Counted from the first letter of the stretch, positions 39,788 to 49,525 are shown. The stretch is DNA of 64,000 bases from CATOSD01 sp965203135 (GCA_965203135.1 CBDBBO010000002.1:558001-622000), one strand, 5' to 3'. Numbers and translations are program-made. Notes: generated by a model from the letters alone, not told the origin.

Positions 39788-42601
39788 TCACCTGTCCAGC
39801 CAGCGCGTGACCGCGCCACCGAGGTCGTACAAGGGCACACGCTTGCGCGTGGCGGGCGGGAGCGAGTCCACGAACAGCCTGCCGTAGCGGCGCGACACGA
39901 GGCGGCTGTCCAGGATTACAGCCGCTCCCCTGTCCGTCTTGGTGCGAATCAGCCTGCCGAAACCCTGCCTGAGCCGCAGGATCGCCTGCGGCAGAGCGTA
40001 CTGCATGAAGGCGTTTTCGAACTGCTCGGAGCGCGCCTCGAACACCGGCTCGGTGGGCACGTTGAACGGCAGACGTGCGACTAGCAGAGCCTGAAGCGAC
40101 TCCCCCGCAAGGTCCACACCCTCCCAGAAGCTGGCAGTCCCAAGCAGAACGGTCTCGGGGTTCTCCAGGAAGCGGCGCACCAGTTGTTGCGGCGAGCCGT
40201 CCAGGCCCTGCGCGAGCACGCCAATGCCCCGTGTGCTGAGCCGGCCGCGAATAGCGCGGGCCGTGGTCCGCAGGGAGGCGTGGGACGTGAATAGCGCCAT
40301 AGTCCTGCCGTTCGCGGCTACGGCCACGTCGCTGACCGCCTGCTCCAGCGCCTCCTGGTACGCCCAGGAGTTGGGTTCGGGCATGTCCTCGGGCACACAC
40401 AGCAGCACCGCGCTCTCGTAATCGAAGGGTGAGCCGACCAGCAGCTCTTCCGCGTCGTCCAGGCCCAACCGCTCTCTCACGTGGTCGAAGCGTCCGCCGG
40501 TGGTGAGCGTGGCGCTCGTCAGCACGACGCAATCCTTCTCCAGGAACAGATTCTCCGCCAGTTGCTCGCTGACGTCGAGAGGGGCCATGTGAAGCAGTAA
40601 GTCCGAGCTCGCCAGGTTTCTGCTCATCCAGTAGACGCCGCTTTCCTGCGGATTCGGCACGAACTCCCTGAGCATACGGCGGAAGTCGTCATTAGCCATC
40701 GTCACGCTCGAGAGCTCTCCATGAAGAGCGGCATAGTCCTCCACGTTGGCATCGTCGAGGTTGGCCAGCGCGGCGCTCACCCGCTGAAGGCCCGCCTCCA
40801 GTTCGGTTAGCGTCACGTCCAGGTTTTCCCACACCATCTCCAGGTCGCGCCAGCCCTGCTGCTCCCGGTCATTGCCCGTCACGCGGTAGTCGTTGGACGC
40901 CCTCTGGTCGAGAGTGAGCTGCACCAGAATCGAGAAGAGGGTGGACGAATGGCCGAGCGCCCTCGCGGAAAGGTCGGTCGCGTTCGCGGCCGCAGTCTCC
41001 GCGTCGTCCATGCGGGTCGGAGCGGCGGCCGAGGCGCGGAGCGCGTCGACGGCCTCCCGCAGCAGTCCGCGTTCGCCGCCGATTCGCTGCAGGTGCTCAT
41101 GGAGCGCGGCCTGGGACAGGTCGTATCCGAATCGGCGCGTCGCCTCCTCCTCCAGGTGGTGTGCCTCGTCGACGATGAGCACGTCGTACTCTGGCAGCAG
41201 CGAGCCCTCTGCGAGAACGTCCGAGAGGAGCAGGGCGTGGTTGACCACAACCACGTGAGATGCGACGGCCTTCTCCCGCGCCGCGCGGAGGAAGCACGGC
41301 CCGCCCAGGCTCAGGCATTCGTTCATCCGCTCGGACGAGAGCCTGCTCCAAGGCGCCGCCGCCCCACGGTAGCCGAGGTTGAGTTCGCTCCTGTCGCCGG
41401 TCGAGGTCTCGGCCAGCCACACCAGCGTCTTGGAGAGCAGCCGCGCCTCGTCCTGGTTGAGGGTGTCGCCGGACCTCATCCTCGACCAGCGCTTCAGGCA
41501 CAGGTAGTTCGCCCTGCCCTTTAGCTGGGAGAATCGGACGCCGCTCGCGTCCACGCCGGGCACGTCCGCGAGCGCCTCCACCAGCATGGGTACGTCCTTT
41601 TCGACGAGCTGCTCCTGCAGGTTGATGGTGTTCGTGGACACCACCACGCGCCTGTTGTTTGCGGTGGCGTAGAGCAGCGCGGGCAGCAGATATGCGACAG
41701 ACTTGCCAACGCCCGTACCTGCCTCGACCACGAGGCGCTTTCCCTCGTTTATCGACTCGGCGACGGCGCGCGCGACGGCGATCTGCTCGGGGCGCTCCTC
41801 GAAGCCGTCCATTGCCGCGGCGAGAGGACTGCCGGAGCGCAGCAGCGACTCCACCATTTCGACGTCGATCTCCTCCACTGCCTGGTTTGGGCGGATGGGC
41901 CGCTCCTGCTGGAGCCTCTCGCCGAGCGCGTTCATGTCCAGTCCGGCCGCGCCAACACCGGAGGACGGCGGGGCTGGAGCGCGCGGAGTCGACTCTATGC
42001 CGCCGAGCAGGTACGCCAACACCCACGAAGAGCGGCCCGCGAGCCGGCTCATCTCCGCGAGCGAAAAGTCATCGAGCTCCATCGCCCGGCGGAGTAACAC
42101 GTTGAAGACATTTCTGGTGGCGTGAGCGTCCGCAAGCGCCCTGTGGGCATTCCGGTTCTTGACGCCGAATCGGTCGGCGAGCCGCTCCAGCGAGTATTCG
42201 GGAAGCCCGGGATACAGCACATAGGCCAGGTCCCAGGTGTCGCAGCGCGGGTTGCGGAGAGGCAGGCCGTTGTTGGAGAGAAAACCCAGGTCGAAACGAA
42301 GGTTGTGACCGACTATGGGCGACTGGCCCACGAATTCGGCGAATGGCCGGAGCACCGCGCCAAACTCGGGGGCGCGGTCCACCTCGTGCTGGGGGATGCC
42401 GGTGAGCCGGACGATGAACTCGTCGAGACGGCGGCGCGGGTTCACCAGCGATGTGAACGTGTCGAGAATCTCATCGCCGCGAAACTTCACCGCGCCGACC
42501 TCGATTATCCTGTCCCGCTCGGCGTCGAGGCCGGTCGTCTCGAGGTCGAGCGCCACCCACACCTCTTCGGTCGGCGGAGCCTCCGGTGGGAGCAATATCA
42601 C
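39788..42601 (-). CDS. dinG: DinG-family DNA helicase with N-terminal DEDDh exonuclease
   Basis: A 937-residue fusion as in Firmicute-type DinG. The N-terminal exonuclease shows 'VALDLETTGLD' (D19, E21), 'GHNLRFDLGFL' and 'HRALADAHAT', giving all DEDDh acidic and His residues. The XPD-like helicase follows with Walker A 'VEAGTGVGKSVAYLL', 'VDEAHHLEEEA' (motif II), 'VVLTSATLTTGG' and 'GTASFWEGVDLAG'. Only one of the clustered Cys of [4Fe-4S] XPD enzymes region ('NYLCLKRW') is seen plus 'CLSLGGPCF', so an iron-sulfur cluster is possible but unproven. GTG start at 42601, 10 bp after acs. Role in DNA repair or R-loop/replication-fork processing by family. Confidence 0.92.
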   Translation of the reverse strand: MILLPPEAPPTEEVWVALDLETTGLDAERDRIIEVGAVKFRGDEILDTFTSLVNPRRRLDEFIVRLTGIPQHEVDRAPEFGAVLRPFAEFVGQSPIVGHNLRFDLGFLSNNGLPLRNPRCDTWDLAYVLYPGLPEYSLERLADRFGVKNRNAHRALADAHATRNVFNVLLRRAMELDDFSLAEMSRLAGRSSWVLAYLLGGIESTPRAPAPPSSGVGAAGLDMNALGERLQQERPIRPNQAVEEIDVEMVESLLRSGSPLAAAMDGFEERPEQIAVARAVAESINEGKRLVVEAGTGVGKSVAYLLPALLYATANNRRVVVSTNTINLQEQLVEKDVPMLVEALADVPGVDASGVRFSQLKGRANYLCLKRWSRMRSGDTLNQDEARLLSKTLVWLAETSTGDRSELNLGYRGAAAPWSRLSSERMNECLSLGGPCFLRAAREKAVASHVVVVNHALLLSDVLAEGSLLPEYDVLIVDEAHHLEEEATRRFGYDLSQAALHEHLQRIGGERGLLREAVDALRASAAAPTRMDDAETAAANATDLSARALGHSSTLFSILVQLTLDQRASNDYRVTGNDREQQGWRDLEMVWENLDVTLTELEAGLQRVSAALANLDDANVEDYAALHGELSSVTMANDDFRRMLREFVPNPQESGVYWMSRNLASSDLLLHMAPLDVSEQLAENLFLEKDCVVLTSATLTTGGRFDHVRERLGLDDAEELLVGSPFDYESAVLLCVPEDMPEPNSWAYQEALEQAVSDVAVAANGRTMALFTSHASLRTTARAIRGRLSTRGIGVLAQGLDGSPQQLVRRFLENPETVLLGTASFWEGVDLAGESLQALLVARLPFNVPTEPVFEARSEQFENAFMQYALPQAILRLRQGFGRLIRTKTDRGAAVILDSRLVSRRYGRLFVDSLPPATRKRVPLYDLGGAVTRWLDR

Positions 42602-42611
42602 GCCCCTTGCC

Positions 42612-44525
42612 TCAGTCGCTCTCGCGCGCCATCGTCGCCTTCATCTGCTCCCACGCCTGGCGGGCCTCCTCCACGGACCCCTCGTCCTCGATGGTGGTGA
42701 TGTCGCCGGGGTCCTGGTCGAGCACCACCGCCTTGAACACGCGCCGCATAATCTTGCCGCTGCGGGTCTTGGGCAGCATATCCACGAAGTTGAGCTCGGA
42801 TATGACGGCTATCGGCCCAAGCTCCCGACGCACCGTCTGTAGCAACTCGCCCCGGAGCTCGTTGGAGGGCGAGTACTCGTTCTTGAGCACTACGAACGCC
42901 GAGATGACCTCACCGCGCAGCTCGTCCGGCCGGCCGGTGACGCCGGCCTCCGCGACCGCCTGGTGCTTCAGGAACGCAGTCTCGACCTCGACCGTGCCGA
43001 TGCGGTGCGCGGCGATCTTGATGACCTCGTCCGCGCGGCCCGCGAACCACACGTAGCCGTCCTCGTCGATGTGAGTGGAGTCGCCAGTGAAGTATCGTTC
43101 GGGAATTATGCCCCAGTAATCGCGCCCGTAGCGTTCAGGCTCGCCCCACAGCCTGGGAGTGAGGCTGGGCCAGGGGCGCTTGATGGTGAGGATGCCCTTT
43201 TCCCCGGCGGGCACCGACTCACCCTCCGGCGTCATCACCTCCACGTCTATGCCGGGCAGGGGTATGCCCGCCGATCCGGGCTTGATGGGCAGCGTGGATA
43301 TGCCGTAGGGGTTGCCGATTACCGGGCCGCCCGTCTCGGTCTGCCACCAGTGGTCGATGACCGGAATGCGGTCGCCCAGCACGGACTTCTGCAGCCACTC
43401 CCACGCCGGCGCGTTGAGCGCCTCGCCAGCGCAGAACACTCGCTCCAGCGACGACAGGTCGTATCCGCGCGTCGGCTCGTCGCCGTGGCGCATCAGCGCC
43501 CGCACCGCCGTCGGCGAGGTGAACAGGCCGGTAACGCCGAACTCCTCGATTATCTTCCAGAGCACGTCCGGGCCGGGATGGTCTATCGCGCCTTCGAACG
43601 CTATCGTGGTCGCGCCGGCCAGGAGCGGCGCGTAGACGATGTAGCTGTGGCCCACGATCCAGCCTATGTCGGACGTGGACCACCAGACGTCGGTCGGGCG
43701 AAGCCCGAAGCACCAGTTGCCCATCGAGTGTACGCCCACCTGGTAGCCGCCGTGGACGTGCACGGCGAGCTTGGGCCTTGCGGTGGTGCCGGACGTCGCT
43801 AGGATGAAGGCCGGGTCGTTGGCCTCCATCACCTCGTGGCCGCCGTCGTGGCCCTCGCCCCGCGCCAGGAAGTCCCCCCAGGTGATGTCGCGGCCGTCGG
43901 TCATAGACACCGGCTCGTCGCCCCGCCGGAGCACGATTACGTTGTCCACGCAGTCGCCGCCAATCTCCATCGACGCGTCGACGATGCCCTTGAGCGGCAC
44001 GTTCGAGCCGCGCCGGTAGGTGACGTCGGTGGCGAACACCAGCCGCGAGCCGCTCGCCTGGACGCGGTCGCCGAGCGCGCCGGAGCCAAAGCCGGCGAAC
44101 ACGACTGAGTGGATGGCGCCGATACGGACCGCGGCCAGCATCAGCATGATCGCCTCGGGGCAAGGCGGCATGTAGATGGTGATGCGGTCGCCCTTGCCCA
44201 CGCCCATCGCCCGCAGCGACGCGGCGAGCCGGCGCACCTCGTGCAGCATCTGCGCGTAGGTGAAGACCCGCCTCTCGCCGCCCTCGGTGACGTACACGAG
44301 CGCCGCGTGGCCGCCCCAGTCGCTGGCGACCTTCTGGTCCAGGCAGTTGTACGCCAGGTTCGTCTCGCCTCCCACGAACCACCGGAACGTGGGATAGTTC
44401 CAGTCGAAGGTCTTGTCCCACTTGCGGAACCAGTGGACCTCTTCCGCGGCGTCCGCCCAGAACGCCTCCGGGTCTTCCAGCGCCTCCCGCCTTATACTCT
44501 CTACGAGTGGGTTGATAAGCTCCAT
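42612..44525 (-). CDS. acs: Acetyl-CoA synthetase (AMP-forming)
   Basis: A 637-residue acyl-adenylate enzyme making acetyl-CoA from acetate, ATP and CoA. Features: 'RWFVGGETNLAYNCLDQ', P-loop 'FILATSGTTARPK' (Ala-Arg replaces the usual Gly-Lys), 'WWSTSDIGWIVGHSYIVYAPLL', 'DHWWQTETGGP', 'DGYVWFAGRADEVIKIAAHRIG' and catalytic Lys in 'LPKTRSGKIMRR'. Length and Trp in 'WWQTE' fit acetate or propionate. ATG at 44525. It is the first of three close minus-strand genes (acs, dinG, ogg). Confidence 0.94.
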   Translation of the reverse strand: MELINPLVESIRREALEDPEAFWADAAEEVHWFRKWDKTFDWNYPTFRWFVGGETNLAYNCLDQKVASDWGGHAALVYVTEGGERRVFTYAQMLHEVRRLAASLRAMGVGKGDRITIYMPPCPEAIMLMLAAVRIGAIHSVVFAGFGSGALGDRVQASGSRLVFATDVTYRRGSNVPLKGIVDASMEIGGDCVDNVIVLRRGDEPVSMTDGRDITWGDFLARGEGHDGGHEVMEANDPAFILATSGTTARPKLAVHVHGGYQVGVHSMGNWCFGLRPTDVWWSTSDIGWIVGHSYIVYAPLLAGATTIAFEGAIDHPGPDVLWKIIEEFGVTGLFTSPTAVRALMRHGDEPTRGYDLSSLERVFCAGEALNAPAWEWLQKSVLGDRIPVIDHWWQTETGGPVIGNPYGISTLPIKPGSAGIPLPGIDVEVMTPEGESVPAGEKGILTIKRPWPSLTPRLWGEPERYGRDYWGIIPERYFTGDSTHIDEDGYVWFAGRADEVIKIAAHRIGTVEVETAFLKHQAVAEAGVTGRPDELRGEVISAFVVLKNEYSPSNELRGELLQTVRRELGPIAVISELNFVDMLPKTRSGKIMRRVFKAVVLDQDPGDITTIEDEGSVEEARQAWEQMKATMARESD

Positions 44526-44564
44526 GTCAGCTCTCCAGACCCTTTCACACTTGTTGCCTGTGGA

Positions 44565-45266
44565 TCACGCGACGGGATTCAATCCGTAGGGTTGCAACTC
44601 GCCCACGTGCAGCCCCTGCACCGCCCTGTACGCGCCCGACCTGAGCGCCTCAATGAAGTCGGACTCCGAGCGGATTTCCCCGTCGAACTCGGTGGCGAAC
44701 TTGCCCAGCCCGTGAGTGGAGTGGGCGTCACTGCCGCCCGTTCCCTCGAATCCGAGTGTGTGCGCGACTTCCAGTGCGAAGAGGTTCTCACGCTCGGTGT
44801 TCGCGCCGTTGCCGACCTCGATGTCGTCCACCAGCCCAAACAGCGGATGTCGAGCGGCCTGTTCGGGGGTGCTGGGGCGCCCGTTGCGCTCGCGGAATAG
44901 CAGGTTCAGGTTGTACGGTGGGTTGTTGAACAGATTGCGGAACGGGTGGGCGGACACCAGAAAACCACCGGCGCGGTCGGCGGCGTGCCGCAGGTCGTTC
45001 ACCCGGTGCATCCCGCCGACGTAGGCGTGCATTCCAAAGACCAGCACGTGGCCCATTTCGGTATCGACCTCTAGCCCTCTCACGACCGTGAGGCCCGACT
45101 CCTCGAACACGCGCCGCACCTCGTGGTCGTCCCAGCCGCCGCCGTGCTCGGAAAGGCACACCCCGTCGAGGCCGATTCTTCGCGCCTCCGAAATCAGTTG
45201 TTCCGGTGTAAGACTGCTGTCGCTGCTGCCCCTTACGGTGTGAACGTGGAGGTCGAATATGGCCAA
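44565..45266 (-). CDS. PHP-domain metal-dependent phosphoesterase
   Basis: A 233-residue PHP protein. Metal ligands visible: 'FDLHVHTVRGS' (HxH), 'LSEHGGGWD', 'VRGLEVDTEMGH', 'SAHPFR' and 'GGSDAHST'. It is a paralogue of the protein at 49.9-50.6 kb, sharing the same order of motifs and length. PHP proteins hydrolyse phosphoesters or act as nucleases; the substrate is not evident here. ATG at 45266. The next gene upstream is acyl-CoA carboxylase, separated by 80 bp. Confidence 0.87.
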   Translation of the reverse strand: MAIFDLHVHTVRGSSDSSLTPEQLISEARRIGLDGVCLSEHGGGWDDHEVRRVFEESGLTVVRGLEVDTEMGHVLVFGMHAYVGGMHRVNDLRHAADRAGGFLVSAHPFRNLFNNPPYNLNLLFRERNGRPSTPEQAARHPLFGLVDDIEVGNGANTERENLFALEVAHTLGFEGTGGSDAHSTHGLGKFATEFDGEIRSESDFIEALRSGAYRAVQGLHVGELQPYGLNPVA

Positions 45267-45346
45267 GTAGGTGCGCCCCTGTCGAGAGTAGCCGGGTTCG
45301 GGGTGATTCTATCGCCTGTGGGTTGCGGCGGTCAACGTTCCTCGCG

Positions 45347-46948
45347 TTACGGCCGCACCGCGCGCTTTGGTAGCTGGGCCAGCTTGTGAAGCATCGGCTG
45401 GGCCAGCTTCACGAACGTACACGCCAGACGCCGCGTCTCGCGCGGGTCGATCAGGTCCACCACGTCGCCCTTGTGTGCCGCCCGAAATGGCGAGCGCAGC
45501 CGGAGCAACCGGTTCTCGATCATCTCACGGTGCGCGTCCGGGTCCGGCGCGGCCTCTATCTCGCGCCGGTAAGCCGCCGCGACGCCGCCCTCGATTGGGA
45601 TGCCGCCCCACTCGCCCGCGGGCCAGCCGTACCGCAGGTTGAGGCCGTTGGGCTGGCCCAGGCTGTGGATGGCGTCCGCCGCCACGCCGTAGGCCTTGCG
45701 CACGTTGAACTCCACCTTCGGCACATTCGCCTCGGCGCTCGCGATCAGCGCGCGCACACCGCGGCGCATGGTCGCCTTGCGCTCCGCGTGCGAGCCGAGC
45801 ATGAACCCCGGCATGTCCAGGAACACCACCACCGGCAGGTTGAAGGCGTCGCACAGGTCGACGAAGTGCGTGTACTTCTCCGCCGCCCAGCCGTCCATGG
45901 CGCCTGCCAGCTTGAACGGGTCGCTGGCCATTACGCCCACGCTGTAGCCGTCCAACCTCGCGAAACCGGTGATGACCGCGCCGGCCCAGTGCTTCCGCAT
46001 CTCGAAGAATTCGCCGTTGTCGACCACCAGCCGGATGAGCTTGCGCGCGTCGTAGCTGCGCCGCCGGTTGGGTGGGATGATGTTCAGAAGCTCCTCGGGG
46101 CGGCGGTCCGGCGGGTCGCCCGTCTCGACGCGCGGCGCGACGTCGGCGGTGGTGTTGGGCAGATACGATATGAACTTCTTAATCTGATCGAATGCGTCCT
46201 CCTCAGACTCCGCAACGTTGTCCACCTGGCCGCTCTCGTGGACGTGCATCTGGTAGCCGCCAAGCTCCTCCTTGTCCAGCGTCTCGCCAATGGCGCGCCG
46301 CACCACGGGCGGCCCGGACGGGAATATCTGCGACTGCCCCCTGATCATGACGGTGAAGTGCGACATGAGCGCGAACGCCGCGGGCGCTCCCGCCACCGAC
46401 CCCATCACACCCGCCGCCACCGGAACGCGGCGCAGAAGCTCCACGGAGCGCCACCACAGCTCACCACCGGGAAGGCCCATGTGCCCCGCGGCCTCGTCGG
46501 ACTTGGAGCTATGGCCCACTCCCTCCACGAGTTGGACGTAGGGTATGCCGTATTGCAGCGCGAGCGGCTGCGTGAAGTGGCCGGAGCTCTTGCGCACGTT
46601 GTGGGGACTACCGCCCGAAATGGTGAAGTCGTCGCCGCCGATGGCGACGGGCCGCCCGTCGATCTCCGCAAGGCCCATCACGTAGGCCCCGGGCGTGAAG
46701 CCGCACAGGTTGCCGTCCTCGTCGTACTCGGCGGCGCCCACCATCGGGCCGGCCTCAACGAAACTGCCGGGATCGACCATCTTGTCGATGCGCTCCCGGA
46801 TCGTGTAGCGTCCGCCGTCGTGCTGGCGCTTGATCCGTTCCGGCCCGCCCATCTCGCGCACAAGGCCGCGAATGTAGGCCATATCATCGATGGCGTGCTC
46901 CCAGTCCATGCCGGGCTTCCACGTCTCGCGCTGCGGGTCTATCGGCAT
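45347..46948 (-). CDS. Acyl-CoA (propionyl/methylcrotonyl-type) carboxylase carboxyltransferase beta subunit
   Basis: A 533-residue carboxyltransferase with the two crotonase-like halves. N half: 'TIRERIDKMVDPGSFVEAG', 'IGGDDFTISGGS', 'YVQLVEGVGHSSKSDEA', 'GPPVVRRAIGETLDKEELGG'. C half: 'VITGFARLDGYSVGVMASDP', 'VVVFLDMPGFMLG' and 'VRKAYGVAADAIHS'. The oxyanion-hole positions are within normal families. A free-standing biotin carrier lies 41 bp upstream in the operon, but no biotin carboxylase is in the window. Substrate could be propionyl-CoA, given the methylmalonyl-CoA epimerase elsewhere. Confidence 0.9.
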   Translation of the reverse strand: MPIDPQRETWKPGMDWEHAIDDMAYIRGLVREMGGPERIKRQHDGGRYTIRERIDKMVDPGSFVEAGPMVGAAEYDEDGNLCGFTPGAYVMGLAEIDGRPVAIGGDDFTISGGSPHNVRKSSGHFTQPLALQYGIPYVQLVEGVGHSSKSDEAAGHMGLPGGELWWRSVELLRRVPVAAGVMGSVAGAPAAFALMSHFTVMIRGQSQIFPSGPPVVRRAIGETLDKEELGGYQMHVHESGQVDNVAESEEDAFDQIKKFISYLPNTTADVAPRVETGDPPDRRPEELLNIIPPNRRRSYDARKLIRLVVDNGEFFEMRKHWAGAVITGFARLDGYSVGVMASDPFKLAGAMDGWAAEKYTHFVDLCDAFNLPVVVFLDMPGFMLGSHAERKATMRRGVRALIASAEANVPKVEFNVRKAYGVAADAIHSLGQPNGLNLRYGWPAGEWGGIPIEGGVAAAYRREIEAAPDPDAHREMIENRLLRLRSPFRAAHKGDVVDLIDPRETRRLACTFVKLAQPMLHKLAQLPKRAVRP

Positions 46949-46989
46949 AGGTCTATCCTCCTCGCCAGGGGTACTGCTGAGTGCGGCGC

Positions 46990-47223
46990 TCAGCCAATGT
47001 CCAGCGTCATCAACTCTTCACCTTCGGCCACGCTCTGGCCCACGAAAGAGTTCACCGAAGCGACTCTTCCGTCGTAGTCGCAGAGGACCTCGTTTTCCAT
47101 CTTCATGGACTCTATGACTACAAGCACGTCATCCCGGCGAACTTGGTCGCCTTGCGACGCCTTCACTTCCAGCACCGTACCTGTTATCGGGGCCCGTACC
47201 ACTGCCTGGTTCAAGTTCGTCAA
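46990..47223 (-). CDS. Free-standing biotin/lipoyl carrier protein
   Basis: A 77-residue single biotinyl domain. The biotin-attachment site is the Lys in 'IESMKMENEV' and the paired glycine turn 'APITGTVLEVKASQGDQV' is typical. Start ATG at 47223. Immediately upstream of the carboxyltransferase gene, so it should be the BCCP of that acyl-CoA carboxylase or serve decarboxylation. Unlike most alpha subunits it is not fused to biotin carboxylase. Confidence 0.9.
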   Translation of the reverse strand: MTNLNQAVVRAPITGTVLEVKASQGDQVRRDDVLVVIESMKMENEVLCDYDGRVASVNSFVGQSVAEGEELMTLDIG

Positions 47224-47308
47224 TCCTCTCGGTCTATAGCTAAAGTTGTGGGCCAGGTTGGAGGCGTCTCGCTGCCGTTAGTGCTGGGACATCGCCTCCG
47301 CCAGCTTG

Positions 47309-47722
47309 TCACGCCGCATAGTATGGCAGAAACCAGCCGAAAACGCCTATAGCGGCGAGCGTTATCACGGCTACACTCGCGAGGGCCCGCCGTAGCAGCA
47401 CCGCCAGCGGCGCGGCCAGCAGCAGCACCGCAACCGCGACGCCGAGCGTGTACGCCTGGTTCGGGCTACCGAGTCCACCGCCCGGCGCCTGCTCCAGGCT
47501 TATCCGGTACAGCACGCCGCACAGCCCGCCGACAGCGGCCCAGGCCGGGTAGGCGACGGCGACCGCGCCCAGGCCAACAATCATCGGGCTGCGGTTCTCG
47601 ATGAGGCGGCCGGCGGCCAGAGAGCCGCTCTTCATCATGAAGAAGAGCATCAGCGCCACGGTGCAGATGAACACCGACGCCATGAGCATCCCCAGCGTCA
47701 TGCCAGCTATCAGCTCGTACAC
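47309..47722 (-). CDS. Small four-helix membrane protein, unknown
   Basis: A 137-residue very hydrophobic protein with four likely membrane helices ('LGMLMASVFICTVALMLFFM', 'IVGLGAVAVAYPAWAAVGGL', 'TLGVAVAVLLLAAPLAVLL', 'LASVAVITLAAIGVFGWFL'). No family recognised. It overlaps the end of ispE by 13 bp, so it is probably co-translated, but no functional link is known. Confidence 0.75.
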   Translation of the reverse strand: MYELIAGMTLGMLMASVFICTVALMLFFMMKSGSLAAGRLIENRSPMIVGLGAVAVAYPAWAAVGGLCGVLYRISLEQAPGGGLGSPNQAYTLGVAVAVLLLAAPLAVLLRRALASVAVITLAAIGVFGWFLPYYAA

Positions 47723-48612
47723 TCGCCGCCCCCCGTGTCACCGCCCACGGTCCTGACGAGATGAGACTGGATACCGTGCTGGTGGGTCAGAAGCAGTTGC
47801 AGCGCCGAGCCGACCTCCCTACTGGAAACCGGCGCGAACAGCGACGGGCCGCTGCCCGCCACGTGCACCTCCCGCGCGCCCAGCGTGTGCATCGCGTCCC
47901 AGCACTCGCGCAGGCCCGGGAATGCGTCGAACGCCACGTCGTCGAACACGTTGAACAGGAACTGCGGAGGCACGTCTCCGCCACCGCGTATCCGCGCCGC
48001 CAGCCTGCGCGTCAGTGCACCGCGCGTGAAGTTGGACGGCCCAAGCCTCCCGTAGAGCGAGGCCGTCTTGTCCGGCACGCGTATCCCGGGACAGGCGATA
48101 ACCAGCCACTCCAGGTTGGCCGGCGGCAGCGCCTGGACGCGCTCGCCGCGACCGCTCACCATCGCCGTGCCCCCGCTCACGCTGCTCCGCAGGAAAAAGG
48201 GCACGTCCGAGCCGAGTTGAGCGGCGAGCTTAGAGAGTTCATTTATCGACAGGCCGAGCCGCCAAAACCGGTTGAGCCCGAGCAGTGAGGCCGCGGCGTC
48301 GCTGCTGCCGCCGCCCAGCCCAGCGGCGAGGGGTATGCGCTTGGCGATGGTTATCCGCGCTCCGTCCGACACGCCAGCGTGCTCTCGCAGTAATCGGGCG
48401 GCCCTCAGCGCCAGGTTTTCGTCCCCGGCCAGCTCCGGCACGTCACACACCAGCTCCAGTGCGTCCGCCGGCTCGAAAGTTAGCGTGTCGTGCAGGTCCA
48501 CCGTCTGGATGACCGAGACGACGTCGTGATAGCCGTCGTCCCGCCGCCCCAGCGCCTCGAGGGTCAGGTTGACCTTGGCGTATGCGTTCAGCTCCAGCGG
48601 CGTGCTCGGCAT
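47710..48612 (-). CDS. ispE: 4-diphosphocytidyl-2-C-methyl-D-erythritol kinase
   Basis: A 300-residue GHMP kinase of the MEP isoprenoid pathway. 'AYAKVNLTLEALGRRDDGYH' is the opening and 'PLAAGLGGGSSDAAA' is the ATP-binding GHMP motif; 'VHVAGSGPSLFAPV' is motif 3. The ATG at 48612, 4 nt after the ksgA stop, is chosen over the open extension to 48648, which lies inside ksgA. ksgA-ispE adjacency is common in bacteria. Confidence 0.93.
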   Translation of the reverse strand: MPSTPLELNAYAKVNLTLEALGRRDDGYHDVVSVIQTVDLHDTLTFEPADALELVCDVPELAGDENLALRAARLLREHAGVSDGARITIAKRIPLAAGLGGGSSDAAASLLGLNRFWRLGLSINELSKLAAQLGSDVPFFLRSSVSGGTAMVSGRGERVQALPPANLEWLVIACPGIRVPDKTASLYGRLGPSNFTRGALTRRLAARIRGGGDVPPQFLFNVFDDVAFDAFPGLRECWDAMHTLGAREVHVAGSGPSLFAPVSSREVGSALQLLLTHQHGIQSHLVRTVGGDTGGGECTS

Positions 48613-48616
48613 GGCG

Positions 48617-49444
48617 TCAGTCCAGGCGGGCGGCTTCGTGCAGCACACCCCATTCTGCCAGGCTCAGCGTCTCCGCGCGGCGCTTGGGGTCGATTCCGGC
48701 GTGCGCCAGCAGCCGCTCTACCTCGGCCGCCGGAATGTCCAGGCCCTGGCTCAGGGCGTTGCGAAGCTGCTTGCGACGCGCGCTAAACCCAGCCCTGACC
48801 AGGCGAAAAAACTCTCCTTCGGACCTAAGCTCCAGCGCGGGCCGTTCGTACACGTCGATCCGGACAATCGCGGACGTAACCTTGGGCGCGGGGCGGAACG
48901 CGCGTGGCGGCACGCTCGCGACGACGCGCGTGCGGCCGTAGAGTTGGGTGGCGACCGACAGCAGCGACATCTGCCCGGGCGCGGCGGTCATGGAGCGGGC
49001 GACCTCCCGCTGAACCATGACGACCATCAGACTCGGCCCGTCGTCCATCTCCAGAAAGCGGCGCACGATTGGAGTCGCCGCGTAGTACGGCAGATTGGCC
49101 ACCAGCTTGTAGCCGGCCGACGTGTCCACCAACTCGCCAACGTCCACCGTCCTGGCGTCCCCCGCGACGATGCGGACGTTGCTACGGTCGGCGAACCGCG
49201 CCGACAGCCGGGCGGCGAGTACTTCGTCCAACTCGACGGCGGTGACGCGCCCGGCGGACTCGGCGAGACGCTCGGTGAGCACGCCGCGACCGGGACCGAT
49301 TTCGAGCACCTGGTCCGAGGGCGAGAGCTCGGCGGCGTCCACCACGCGGGCGAGCACGCGGCGGTCCACCAGGAAGTTCTGGCCGAGCGACCGCTTCGCC
49401 CTGGGCGGCGGGCCTAGCGCGCTGGTGACGGGCTGTGGGGACAT
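48617..49444 (-). CDS. ksgA: 16S rRNA dimethyladenosine transferase
   Basis: A 275-residue Rossmann methyltransferase that dimethylates A1518/A1519 of 16S rRNA. SAM motif 'VLEIGPGRGVLTERLAE', acidic 'VTAVELDEVLAA', and catalytic 'NLPYY' are all present; 'AKRSLGQNFLVDRRVLARVV' is the conserved N-terminus. Start at 49444. Following SRP RNA upstream on the same strand, with 80 bp between. Confidence 0.95.
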   Translation of the reverse strand: MSPQPVTSALGPPPRAKRSLGQNFLVDRRVLARVVDAAELSPSDQVLEIGPGRGVLTERLAESAGRVTAVELDEVLAARLSARFADRSNVRIVAGDARTVDVGELVDTSAGYKLVANLPYYAATPIVRRFLEMDDGPSLMVVMVQREVARSMTAAPGQMSLLSVATQLYGRTRVVASVPPRAFRPAPKVTSAIVRIDVYERPALELRSEGEFFRLVRAGFSARRKQLRNALSQGLDIPAAEVERLLAHAGIDPKRRAETLSLAEWGVLHEAARLD

Positions 49445-49525
49445 GGCGACGATGCGGCGACAGGGTAGGTGCGGCGGTGTGCGGCGCGCCGCGAGGAGAG
49501 GGCTGAGGGCGTGAAGGAAGGATAG

